Assembly (NCBI GenBank): GCA_934096815.1
Contig: CAKOMY010000012.1
Coordinates: 1 to 32,462, forward strand
Source of the DNA: an uncultured Bacilli bacterium
Lineage (GTDB): Bacteria > Bacillota_I > Bacilli_A > RF39 > UBA660
DNA: 32,462 nucleotides
Reading direction: 5' to 3'
Made by a program: the position numbers and the translations under genes. Below, one piece after another: positions 8,262 through 16,600 of this stretch; positions within the stretch are counted from its first letter, which is position 1, and each line of letters opens with the position of its first letter. The notes beneath the pieces were generated by a model. It ran no database searches and was not told where the DNA came from. It was given only the letters and a program-made list of their open reading frames with translations.

Positions 8262-8351
8262 CCTCCTTAAATATTTATTTGATTTATTATATAAAAAAAA
8301 CAATTAATAGTAAATATTAATCATTCTTATTTTCTTGTAAATTACATTTTT
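8262..8351. repeat. 90-bp direct repeat, copy B (intact tagD end + promoter + SD)
   Basis: Here the repeat includes the true 3' end of tagD (stop at 8317), a promoter and the SD of the 185-residue gene. It differs from copy A (7554-7643) at three positions. Confidence 0.9.
8286..8314 (-). promoter_or_regulatory. Promoter of the 185-residue gene
   Basis: TTTACT, 17-base spacer, TATAAT on the minus strand, almost identical to the copy at 7578-7606 because it lies in the repeat. The -35 begins three bases after the tagD stop codon. Confidence 0.72.
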
Positions 8352-8754
8352 CTTTTATAATAGTCGAAGATAATCCTCTATTATATGGAAAATAAACAAA
8401 CTCTACACCTTTAGGTTTTAACTTTAATTCATTTTGATTATATAAAGGAGAATTATTCCAGTCAGAACCGTGAAAAATTACATCAAATCTTTCTTGCTCC
8501 CAAGCTACACTTTTATCTAAAGTTGTTTGTGGAATCACTTTATCGACATATTTAATAGCACTTAATATTTCCATTCTTTGCTCTAAAGGAATTACTGGTG
8601 TTTTTCCTTTATATTCTTCTACTAACTCATCTGTACTAACACCAACAATTAAATAATCACACATTGATTTAGCTTGTTTTAAAATATGTAAATGTTCAAC
8701 ATGAAATAAATCAAATACACCAGTTGTATAGCCAATTTTGTATTTCTTTTTCAT
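8317..8754 (-). CDS. Glycerol-3-phosphate cytidylyltransferase-like nucleotidyltransferase (TagD/TarD family)
   Basis: Nucleotidyltransferase of the cytidylyltransferase superfamily, which typically activates glycerol-3-phosphate or a related sugar or alcohol phosphate with CTP for envelope polymers. The signature region is GVFDLFHVEH at 12-21; the usual second motif residue is Gly (HxGH), here Glu20, while both histidines are kept. Further family features are DYLIVGVSTDE, IKYVDKVIP and the C-terminal RGLSSTIIK. Its length of 145 residues is close to TagD. No teichoic-acid genes are nearby, so the substrate is open; the close adenylyltransferase and other CTP-transfer families are alternatives. 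It is preceded by a strong promoter and a leader hairpin, with the SD AAAGGGG. Its last 11 codons are duplicated downstream. Confidence 0.83.
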   Translation of the reverse strand: MKKKYKIGYTTGVFDLFHVEHLHILKQAKSMCDYLIVGVSTDELVEEYKGKTPVIPLEQRMEILSAIKYVDKVIPQTTLDKSVAWEQERFDVIFHGSDWNNSPLYNQNELKLKPKGVEFVYFPYNRGLSSTIIKEKCNLQENKND

Positions 8755-8825
8755 ACTTTTCCCCTTTCTGTTAAAATTTTAATTAATAATTTATTATATG
8801 ATTAATATATTTTTTATACTACTCT

Positions 8826-8860
8826 CATCCAAATAAATAATTTAGTTTTTCATTTGGATG
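8826..8860 (-). promoter_or_regulatory. Hairpin at the 5' end of the tagD leader
   Basis: A perfect 9-bp inverted repeat (CATCCAAAT and ATTTGGATG) with a 17-base loop. Given the promoter at 8867-8895, transcription should start at the foot of the stem, so the mRNA would begin with this hairpin. There is no T-run, so it is not a terminator; a role in mRNA stability or protein binding is possible. Confidence 0.5.
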
Positions 8861-8866
8861 TCATTT

Positions 8867-8895
8867 ATTATAGCACTTTTTTAGTGAAAAAGCAA
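8867..8895 (-). promoter_or_regulatory. Promoter of tagD
   Basis: TTGCTT, 17-base spacer ending in TGC, TATAAT on the minus strand. The -35 region shares a 24-mer (one mismatch) with the promoter at 281-309. The 8905-9017 stretch behind it shows only AT-rich sequence with no feature I can support. Confidence 0.75.
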
Positions 8896-9017
8896 ACATT
8901 TTTTCTTATTCTGTTTTTGACCGATTTTATAAATATTAATTTACATATTTATTAATATCAATTTTATTGTTTTTTATGTTTAAAATTGATTTAAAGATAA
9001 AATGATTTAATAATCAC

Positions 9018-9042
9018 AAAAAAACTAGACAATTATCTAGTT
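9018..9042 (-). terminator. Terminator downstream of tRNA-Leu
   Basis: AACTAGA and TCTAGTT form a perfect 7-bp stem with a 6-base loop, followed by a run of seven T on the minus strand, about 40 bases after the tRNA 3' end. Confidence 0.8.
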
Positions 9043-9080
9043 ATTAATATTGCTTGAATAATCAAGTTAATTTTCAATTT

Positions 9081-9167
9081 TGGTGCTTATGGAGGGAATC
9101 GAACCCTCATGGTCGCAAAACCGCAGCATTTTGAGTGCTGTGCGTCTACCTATTCCGCCACACAAGC
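9081..9167 (-). tRNA. tRNA-Leu (anticodon CAA), CCA encoded
   Basis: Read on the minus strand. The acceptor stem GCTTGTG pairs with CATAAGC (one G-U pair). The D-arm contains TAGGTAGAC. The anticodon stem CAGCA/TGCTG encloses the 7-base loop CTCAAAA, giving anticodon CAA. A long variable arm (GGT...ACC) marks a class II tRNA, and the T-arm is GAGGG-TTCGATT-CCCTC. The 3' CCA is encoded. It reads TTG leucine codons. It has its own promoter and terminator and lies between scpB and tagD. Confidence 0.95.
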
Positions 9168-9179
9168 AAGAACAAATTA

Positions 9180-9210
9180 ATTATAGCATATTATATTTAA
9201 AATTTGTCAT
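9180..9210 (-). promoter_or_regulatory. Promoter of tRNA-Leu
   Basis: Extended -10 TGC-TATAAT ends about 13 bases before the tRNA 5' end, with ATGACA as a possible -35 at 19 bases. The spacing implies a very short 5' leader. Confidence 0.65.
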
Positions 9211-9236
9211 AATTAATTTATTTTTATTTAATTTTA

Positions 9237-9800
9237 TTAATTTTCTTCCTCTTCATTGTATCTAGTTGAATATAGATCTAACTCGTCATCATCTTCAGCA
9301 TTCTTAAATTTAGGTAAATCATTAATAGTAGCAAGGCCAAAATAATCCAAAAAATTATTAGTTACTTCATACAAATTAGGCTTACCAGGTAATGTACTTT
9401 TACCACTTACTTTAATTAAATCTTTAGCAAGTAATTTTCTAATAACAAACACAGTGGAAACTCCTCTAAGTTCATCTATTTCTACTCTAGTTATTGGACC
9501 ATTATATGCTATTATCGCAAGGGTTTCTAAAGCTGCAGGCGATAAAGTGTTACTTTCAGGCTTTTTAACTAACTTTTCATATATTTCTTTATGTTCAGGT
9601 TTTGTAGTTAACTTAAAAGCATCACCTAAGTAACTTATTCTTATTCCTCTATCTTCTTCTTCATAATTTTTTTTTAAAGTAGATAATAAATTTTTAACCT
9701 CAGTTTCTGATTTGTCCATAATATCGCATAAATTATTCAAAGTTATGCCTTCATCACCAACAACAAATAATATACCTTCTAAAATACCAACGTCTCTCAT
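9237..9800 (-). CDS. scpB: Segregation and condensation protein B
   Basis: ScpB is the winged-helix subunit that, with ScpA, bridges SMC heads in bacterial condensin and helps chromosome segregation. It begins MRDVGILEGILFVVGDEGI and carries the family core SPAALETLAIIAYNGPITRVEIDELRG, given in pieces: LETLAIIAY near 90, then a second winged helix ending TLPGKPNLYEVT. The tail is acidic. An ATG also exists at 9809, but there AGAAGG touches the start codon; with the ATG at 9800 the same SD is nine bases away. The chosen start overlaps the scpA stop as TAATG. At 187 residues it has the usual length. Confidence 0.93.
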   Translation of the reverse strand: MRDVGILEGILFVVGDEGITLNNLCDIMDKSETEVKNLLSTLKKNYEEEDRGIRISYLGDAFKLTTKPEHKEIYEKLVKKPESNTLSPAALETLAIIAYNGPITRVEIDELRGVSTVFVIRKLLAKDLIKVSGKSTLPGKPNLYEVTNNFLDYFGLATINDLPKFKNAEDDDELDLYSTRYNEEEEN

Positions 9801-10510
9801 TACATACATCCTTCTAAATAAATATCGCCAAAATTTTTGTCTTGAGTTATAACTATCTCACTTTTTTTAGATAGATCTAAAATACTTAAAAAAGTAACTA
9901 TTACATATGGTTTAGAAATGTTATCAAACAAATCTAAAAAATTAATTTTACCTCTTTCTTTAATTATATTTCTAATCATTATACATCTACTTTCTAAGCT
10001 TATTTCTTTCTTAGTTACTGTGGTAGTCTTAGGCTCTTGTAATTTTTGTCTCTTTAAAAATTCTTCAAAAGCATTCAATAAATCATTTAAAGTAATGTTA
10101 GTATTTAATTTAGTTTCATTTCTAAACTCATTTAAATTACTAGGTAGCTTAGTATAAACATAACTTCTCTTTTCCTCAAGAACTCTAAAATCTCCAGCCA
10201 TATCTTTAATTTTTTGATATTCTAATAATCTTTCTCTTAATTCATCTTCAGTGTTAATTTCATATTCGTCATCATTATCTTCATCATCTCTATGTAATAA
10301 TAATTTACTTTTTAAATGAATAAGTTCTGATGCCATAACTAAATACTCACTACAAGCATCTATTGTTAAATTTTTATTATTATTAATATAATCTATATAT
10401 TCTTTTGTAATTAATTCTATATCTATATCATAAATATCCATCTTGTTAGACCTTATTAAATGCAATAGCAAATCTAATGGTCCATTAAAATTATTAACCT
10501 CTATATTCAT
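9800..10510 (-). CDS. scpA: Segregation and condensation protein A (kleisin)
   Basis: Kleisin subunit of the Smc-ScpAB condensin. The N-terminus MNIEVNNFNGPLDLLLHLIR is the family hallmark (FxGPLDLLLHLI), followed by YIDYINNN and the MASELIHLKSKLLL helix that contacts the SMC neck. The C-terminal winged helix ends VIVTFLSILDLSKKSEI. Its length of 236 residues is typical. It overlaps the upstream membrane-anchored protein gene by four bases (ATGA) and the downstream scpB by one base (TAATG), so the three genes form a tightly coupled operon. I see no degraded motifs. smc itself is not in the window. Confidence 0.95.
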   Translation of the reverse strand: MNIEVNNFNGPLDLLLHLIRSNKMDIYDIDIELITKEYIDYINNNKNLTIDACSEYLVMASELIHLKSKLLLHRDDEDNDDEYEINTEDELRERLLEYQKIKDMAGDFRVLEEKRSYVYTKLPSNLNEFRNETKLNTNITLNDLLNAFEEFLKRQKLQEPKTTTVTKKEISLESRCIMIRNIIKERGKINFLDLFDNISKPYVIVTFLSILDLSKKSEIVITQDKNFGDIYLEGCM

Positions 10511-11121
10511 TTACAATCAAAACCTTTTTTTATTAACTCAGAACTTATTATATCATACTTAGTTTTTAATTGATAATAATTTGTATCTATTGATTTAAAA
10601 TCTATTTCTTTATCGATAATTGCATTAAATTTAAAACTATTATTACCATTAGTTGTTATTGTACTTTTGCCACCAAAAGAATTAATATTATTACTTTTAA
10701 CTTGATAATTTGATAAAGTGTCATTATATATTGTTAAATCATCACCTGTATAAGAATAATTATTTTCAATTTTAGTTAGACTTTTTTCTCCATCAAATGT
10801 ATAAATATACTCATAAGTACGATATGTACATATTAGTTTGGTGGTGGTAGTCTTAGTTGTTGTGATAGTACTTGTAGTTGTTATATTTGTTGTCTTAGTT
10901 GTTGTTGTGGATGAAGAAATAATTGGACTAGTTGTTACATTATTATCACGATTTAATAAATCATTTAAAGTAAAATCATCACCAAAATAAGTTTTAATGT
11001 ATGGAAACGCTAAACAAGAGCCAATCAAAATTACAAATACGACGATAACAAATATTGGCTTACTCGATTTTTCTTTTTTTAGTGTACCTAACACAACTAC
11101 ATCTTTATCATCATTATTCAT
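10507..11121 (-). CDS. Membrane-anchored extracytoplasmic protein with Thr-rich linker
   Basis: The ATG at 11121 has GGAGG eight bases upstream and is preferred over an in-frame TTG five codons earlier. The 204-residue protein has a short cytoplasmic start (MNNDDKDVVVLGTLKKEK), one membrane segment near residues 22-42 (IFVIVVFVILIGSCLAF), and a Thr/Ser-rich linker near 68-92. The extracellular domain of about 110 residues is beta-rich and includes YTFDGEKSLTKIENNYSYTG. The shape suggests a cell-surface or envelope domain held by a signal anchor; a remote likeness to DUF1307-type lipoprotein domains is possible but unproven. It is the first gene of the scpA-scpB operon, which may be only a transcriptional association. 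Confidence 0.8.
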   Translation of the reverse strand: MNNDDKDVVVLGTLKKEKSSKPIFVIVVFVILIGSCLAFPYIKTYFGDDFTLNDLLNRDNNVTTSPIISSSTTTTKTTNITTTSTITTTKTTTTKLICTYRTYEYIYTFDGEKSLTKIENNYSYTGDDLTIYNDTLSNYQVKSNNINSFGGKSTITTNGNNSFKFNAIIDKEIDFKSIDTNYYQLKTKYDIISSELIKKGFDCK

Positions 11122-11144
11122 TTTACTATCCTCCAACTATAACA

Positions 11145-11153
11145 AGTATAGCA
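11145..11153 (-). promoter_or_regulatory. Promoter of the anchored protein-scpA-scpB operon
   Basis: Extended -10 TGC-TATACT on the minus strand, about 24 bases ahead of the start codon; no strong -35. It lies between the ftsK terminator and the first gene of the operon. Confidence 0.5.
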
Positions 11154-11170
11154 AAATTTTTGACAAAAGA

Positions 11171-11203
11171 AAATAAAAAAAGGACAAGAAATCATCTCAT
11201 CCT
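11171..11203 (-). terminator. Terminator downstream of ftsK
   Basis: AGGATGAGA pairs with TCTTGTCCT (9 bp with two G-U pairs), then a run of seven T and further T-rich sequence on the minus strand. A second perfect small hairpin (CACTAT/ATAGTG, 11216-11230) lies between it and the ftsK stop. Confidence 0.8.
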
Positions 11204-11270
11204 AATCTATTTAAACACTATAAAATAGTGATCAATATATCTTATTCTAATATTTTAAAAAATTACCTAT

Positions 11271-13508
11271 TTAATCTTCTTTTTGTAATTTTACAATAAC
11301 TTCTCTAGGTTTTGAACCATTTTGAGGTCCAATTATCCCTCTTTCTTCAAGTAAATCTACAATTCGTGCTGCTCTTGAAAAGCCAACTCTAAATCTTCTT
11401 TGAATTAATGATGCACTTATCTTGCCTGTGGTTATAGCAAAATCTACTACGTCATTATATAAAGGATCATCATATTCTTCTGTTCCACTATTTGCACCGG
11501 CCATATGATTATCAGGTATTTCAGTTAAACTATTATCATAACTTGCTACTTGTTCATTAGATACATAATCGATTAATCTTTGAGTTTCCTCATCAGAAAT
11601 AAAGTTTCCTTGAATTCTTATTGGAGTATTTTCGCCCATTGGTAAATATAACATATCACCTTTACCAAGCAATTTTTCAGCTCCACTTCGATCAAGAATA
11701 GTTCTTGAATCAATTTGAGACGCAACGGCAAATGAAATACGCGATGGAATATTTGCTTTAACAACACCGGTAATTACATCTGTTGATGGCCTTTGAGTTG
11801 CAACAATTAAATGAATACCTGCGGCTCTCGCCATCTGAGTTATACGCATAATTGAATCTTCTACTTCTTTTGCCGCAACAAGCATTAAATCAGCAAGTTC
11901 ATCTATTATTACTAAAATGTATGGCATCTTAGGAATCGTTGTGTTATTTTTTTTATTATTTTTTTCAATCGTTTCATTATATCCGGAAATATTTTTAACG
12001 TTATTATCAGCAAATTTTTGATATCTATTTTCCATTTCAGCAACTATTTTTTGTAATACCACATTTGCTTTCTTAGGATCAGTAACAACCGGACATAATA
12101 AATGAGGTATTCCATTATAATTTGATAATTCTACCTTTTTAGGATCGACAAGTACTAATTTTATGTCGTTCGGATTCATTCTCATTAAAATAGAAGCGAT
12201 AAAACTATTGATACAAACTGATTTACCTGATCCAGTAGATCCTGCAACAAGTAAATGTGGCATTTTACTTAAATCAGCACAGCACGTTCTTCCCATTAGG
12301 TCCTTACCAAGGGCAACTAATATCTTAGCGTCATTCATTGATTTTGGAACTGTACTTAATACTTCTCTAATTGGAACACTAGCAACATTTCTGTTAGGTA
12401 TTTCAACTCCAACAGTACTTTTTCCTGGAATAGGTGCTTCAATTCTAACGTCTTTAGCAGCTAACGCTAGCGCTATTTCTTTACTAATGCTTGTAATTCT
12501 ATTAACTTTAGTACCTGCTTTAATTTCAACTTCAAACTGAGTAACAGCAGGACCTTCATGTATTTCAACTACTTTACCAGTAATTTGAAAATCCCTTAAT
12601 ACTTTTTCAAGAGCAATTCGATTTTGATTTAAGAAATCACTATTATTAACTTTTTTAGTTTTAGCGGGAGGATTTAATATATCAAGAGGCGGTAGATGAT
12701 ATTCTCCATTAGAACTATTTTGAATAGTTATAGGAGCACTACTAGTTGTTTTTTCTTCTTTATTATTATCATAATTTTCATTATGAAATCTACTCATCTC
12801 TTCACTAGAAGTAATCATAACCTTGTTATTTGCTAGATTTACTGGCTCTTCTTCATCTTCATCGTCTTCATCATCTTCTTCATCTGATTCACTTAATTTT
12901 AATGCTTTACTAGATTTAACTCCTTCACCGAGACCTTTAAATATATTTATAATTTTCACTACAATATCTGCAAGTGATACATTAAGAGCCATTACAACTC
13001 CAAATAAAGCAAAAACCGCTAAAATTATGTATGTCCCAGTTAAATCAAATAAATTAACAAATCCCCATGAGAAAAATGCGCCAATTATTCCTCCACCAGT
13101 CTGACTTAAATTTATAAAATTTTCACTATTTATTGTATTCATAAAATTATCTATGGTATTTTGAAATATATCATTATTTTTAAGTACTGCACTATCAGCA
13201 ATATAGTTAATATGACTAAGAGCAAGTAATGCAATTAATAAAAGATATAACCCAATTAATCTTGAATTAAAAAACTTAGGTAAATCTCCTTTAATTATCA
13301 TATACATTCCTAAAATAATTAATAGTAAAACAAAAATAGCCCACCAAGTTCCCATTAAAAATATACAAAAAGATTTAATAAGATGTCCTACAGGCCCAAA
13401 CGCTCCTATTCCAATTATTCCTACAAGTACGAGCAATAAACCAATTAATTCAGAGGAAAATTTAGTCTTACTAGCACTTTCACCTTTTCTTTTTTTCTTT
13501 TTAGCCAT
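11271..13508 (-). CDS. ftsK: DNA translocase FtsK/SpoIIIE
   Basis: Membrane-anchored DNA pump that clears chromosomes through the division septum. N-terminal hydrophobic segments lie at about 20-40, 46-73, 84-104 and 139-178. A strongly acidic linker (SDEEDDEDDEDEEEP near 208-222) replaces the longer linker of E. coli. The alpha/beta motor has Walker A GSTGSGKS at 423-430 and Walker B ILVIIDELADL. The C-terminal gamma domain (ASLIQRRFRVGFSRAARIVD) reads KOPS/SRS-type sequences. At 745 residues it is close to Bacillus SpoIIIE and SftA. Start context: GGAG ten bases before the ATG. It is monocistronic, between its own promoter and a terminator. Confidence 0.95.
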   Translation of the reverse strand: MAKKKKRKGESASKTKFSSELIGLLLVLVGIIGIGAFGPVGHLIKSFCIFLMGTWWAIFVLLLIILGMYMIIKGDLPKFFNSRLIGLYLLLIALLALSHINYIADSAVLKNNDIFQNTIDNFMNTINSENFINLSQTGGGIIGAFFSWGFVNLFDLTGTYIILAVFALFGVVMALNVSLADIVVKIINIFKGLGEGVKSSKALKLSESDEEDDEDDEDEEEPVNLANNKVMITSSEEMSRFHNENYDNNKEEKTTSSAPITIQNSSNGEYHLPPLDILNPPAKTKKVNNSDFLNQNRIALEKVLRDFQITGKVVEIHEGPAVTQFEVEIKAGTKVNRITSISKEIALALAAKDVRIEAPIPGKSTVGVEIPNRNVASVPIREVLSTVPKSMNDAKILVALGKDLMGRTCCADLSKMPHLLVAGSTGSGKSVCINSFIASILMRMNPNDIKLVLVDPKKVELSNYNGIPHLLCPVVTDPKKANVVLQKIVAEMENRYQKFADNNVKNISGYNETIEKNNKKNNTTIPKMPYILVIIDELADLMLVAAKEVEDSIMRITQMARAAGIHLIVATQRPSTDVITGVVKANIPSRISFAVASQIDSRTILDRSGAEKLLGKGDMLYLPMGENTPIRIQGNFISDEETQRLIDYVSNEQVASYDNSLTEIPDNHMAGANSGTEEYDDPLYNDVVDFAITTGKISASLIQRRFRVGFSRAARIVDLLEERGIIGPQNGSKPREVIVKLQKED

Positions 13509-13528
13509 ATACTATCAACTCCATTATA

Positions 13529-13557
13529 ATTATAAACCATATATAAATTTAATGCAA
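13529..13557 (-). promoter_or_regulatory. Promoter of ftsK
   Basis: TTGCAT, 17-base spacer, TATAAT on the minus strand, about 20 bases upstream of the ftsK start. A second overlapping TATAAT lies at 13523-13528. Confidence 0.65.
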
Positions 13558-13631
13558 AAAAAACTGTAAAGTTATTTTAATATAAAATTTTATAATTTTA
13601 TCCTGGAACAAACGATTTAAATTCGTATAAC

Positions 13632-13660
13632 AAAAAAACTAAGATATTTCTATCTCAGTT
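13632..13660 (-). terminator. Terminator of the rpoBC operon
   Basis: AACTGAGATA and TATCTTAGTT form a 10-bp stem (one G-U pair) closed by a GAAA tetraloop and followed by seven T on the minus strand, directly after the rpoC stop. Confidence 0.92.
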
Positions 13661-13667
13661 TCTTATT

Positions 13668-16600
13668 TTATTCATTATTGCTAGTTTCAGTTGTTTCTTC
13701 GCTATTTTCTGAAGTGTTTTCTTCTACTTCATTAACTTCGATATTTGGTTGCTCTTCATTATCTAAGAATTCTTCTTCTAATACCTCACTTGGTTCATCT
13801 GATAAAAACTCTTTTTCTAATGTTATATCTACATCAGCATATTGTCTAGCACCAGTACCAGCTGGAATTAATTTACCTAAAATAACATTTTCTTTTAAGC
13901 CTCTTAATTCATCAACTTTTCCTTTAATAGCAGCATCTGTTAATACTCTTGTTGTTTCTTGGAATGATGCAGCTGATAAGAATGAATCAGTTTCTAAACT
14001 TGATTTTGTAATACCTAAAATAATTGGATAACCTTTAGCAGGAACTTTACCTTCAAGAATAATTGGTTTATTCTTTTTAGCAAATTCTCTAATACTAACT
14101 GTTAAACCTGCTACCATATCAGTATCTCCAGCATCAGTTATTCTAATCTTATTAATCATTCTTGATGCAATAACTTCAACGTGTTTATCAGCAATATCAA
14201 CACCTTGTGATTTATATACCTTTTGAATTTCTTTTAAGATATATTCTTGAGTAGTAATTGGATCGGTAACTGCAAGTAATTCTTTAGGTGCAATAATACC
14301 TTCAGTTAATCTATCACCAGCATTAACTTCTGATCCTATTTCTACTCTTAATTTAGCACCATAACTTGTTGTATGTTCTCTAGCTTCATTATCGTTCATA
14401 ACAGTTACTTTCCATTTACCAGAAGATTCTTCTATTTTAGATACTTTACCAGTAATTTCAGCAATTGTTGCTTTTCCTTTTGGACGACGTGCTTCGAATA
14501 CTTCTTCAACTCTTGGTAAACCTTGAGTGATATCTTCTTCTGATGCTACACCACCGGCATGGAATGTACGAAGTGTTAACTGTGTACCTGGCTCACCGAT
14601 TGATTGAGCGGCCATAATACCTACAGCTTCACCTGTTTCAACTAAGTTACCAGTTGCTAGGTTGTACCCATAACATTTTTGACAAATTCCGTGTTCACTC
14701 TTACAAGTTAATACGCTTCTGATTTCAACTTTTGTAATACCTGCTTTAACAATCTTGCTTGCAATACTTTCAGTAATTGCTTCACCTTTATCAACAATAA
14801 CTTCTTTGGTTTCGGGATTGATAACCTTTTTAGCAGCATATCTACCAACGATTCTTTCAGCCATTGATTCAATAACTGAGCCATCACTGTCGTTAATAAA
14901 GTCTGATACTACTAAGCCTGATGTACAACCACAATCTTCTTCTTTAATAATTATATCTTGGCCAACATCTACAAGTCTTCTTGTTAAGTAACCTGAATCG
15001 GCTGTCTTAAGGGCTGTATCGGCAGATCCTTTACGTGCACCGTGAGTATTAACGAAGAATTCGTTAACTGAGTGTCCTTCATAAAGTGATGTTAAAATTG
15101 GGATTTCTACTGCATCACCGTTTGGTTTAGCCATTAATCCACGCATACCTGCCATTTGAGTAAATTGGTTTAATGAACCACGGGCACCAGATGACATCAT
15201 GATGAATATTGGATTAGTCGGATTGTTTGCAGCTATTTCTTTTAACTCTGCTTCTACTTGACTTCTTACTTCATTCCATACAGCACATACTGAATTATGT
15301 CTTTCTAAATCAGTAATTAAACCTCTTTGGAATTGTTTATTTATTTTATTAACCTTTTCTTGACCAGCAGCAATATATTCTTGTTTATGTTGACTAGTCA
15401 TAATATCCATAATACTGAATGTGATACCTGAAATTGTAGAATATTTAAATCCTAAATCTTTTAATCTATCTAGCATCATAGATGTTTCAGTTGTTTTGTA
15501 ACGTTTAAATATTTGAGCAATTATTTGTTGTAATGTCTTTTTAGCAAACGCTGGTGTTAAAGGCATAGCTTTAATTGCTTCAGGAATATTAGTTCCCATT
15601 TCTAAGAAATACTTGTTTGGTGTTAATCCTTCAATATTGTCTTTAGTTGGTTCATTAATAAATGGATATGTATCTGGTAATATTTCGTTAAATAATAATT
15701 TACCAGCTGTTGTAACTAAATATTTATCTTTAACATCATCTGCAAATAATTTATATTTGAATGATCTAACTGGAAGAGCAATTCTTGTATGTAAAGTTAT
15801 TTCTCTTCTTTCGTAAGCCATTAATGCTTCGTTTGAGTTTTTATAAACTTTACCTTCGTTTGGTTCTCCAGCATATTCTAATGTAATGTAATAGTTTCCT
15901 AATACCATATCTTGTGATGGAGTAACAATTGGTTTACCATCTGATGGTTTTAAGATGTTATTAGCACCTAACATTAAGATTCTTGCTTCTGCTTTAGCTT
16001 CTTCACTAATTGGTACGTGAACTGCCATTTGGTCACCATCGAAATCGGCATTAAATGCAGCACATACTAATGGGTGTAATCTAATAGCTTTACCACCAAC
16101 TAATTTTGGCTCAAATGCTTGAATACCAAGTCTATGTAATGTTGGAGCACGGTTAAGCATAACTGGATGTTCAGTAATTACATCTTCAACTACATCCCAA
16201 ACACAGTCATCTTTATTATCTATTAATTTTTTAGCTCCTTTAATATTATGAGCTAAGCCTCTTTCTACTAAACCATTAATTACATGTGGTTTAAATAGTT
16301 CTAAAGCCATATCTTTTGGAAGACCACATTCATACATTTTTAAATTTGGTCCTACTACGATAACTGAACGACCAGAGTAATCAACACGTTTACCTAATAA
16401 GTTTTGACGGAAACGTCCTTGTTTACCTTTTAACATAGAAGATAATGATTTTAATGCACGATTACCAGCACCGCTTACACTTCTTCCACGTCTTCCGTTA
16501 TCAAATAATGTATCTACTGCTTCTTGTAACATACGTTTTTCATTTTGAACAATTATTGATGGAGCACCAAGCTCTAATAATTTCTTTAAACGATTGTTAC

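Noticed and set aside
7554..8351. Insertion sequence or integrase attachment sites flanking the 185-residue gene
   Set aside because: There is no transposase or integrase, no terminal inverted repeats, and the repeats consist of a neighbour gene end plus promoter.
9080..9265. Plus-strand open frame starting MVLMEGIEPSWSQNRS
   Set aside because: It is the reverse strand of tRNA-Leu, a common false protein call.
12163..13104. Plus-strand reading frames opposite ftsK, one with a poly-Ser run
   Set aside because: They mirror the coding strand; the Ser run is the antisense of the Asp/Glu-rich linker of FtsK. No SD or promoter supports them.
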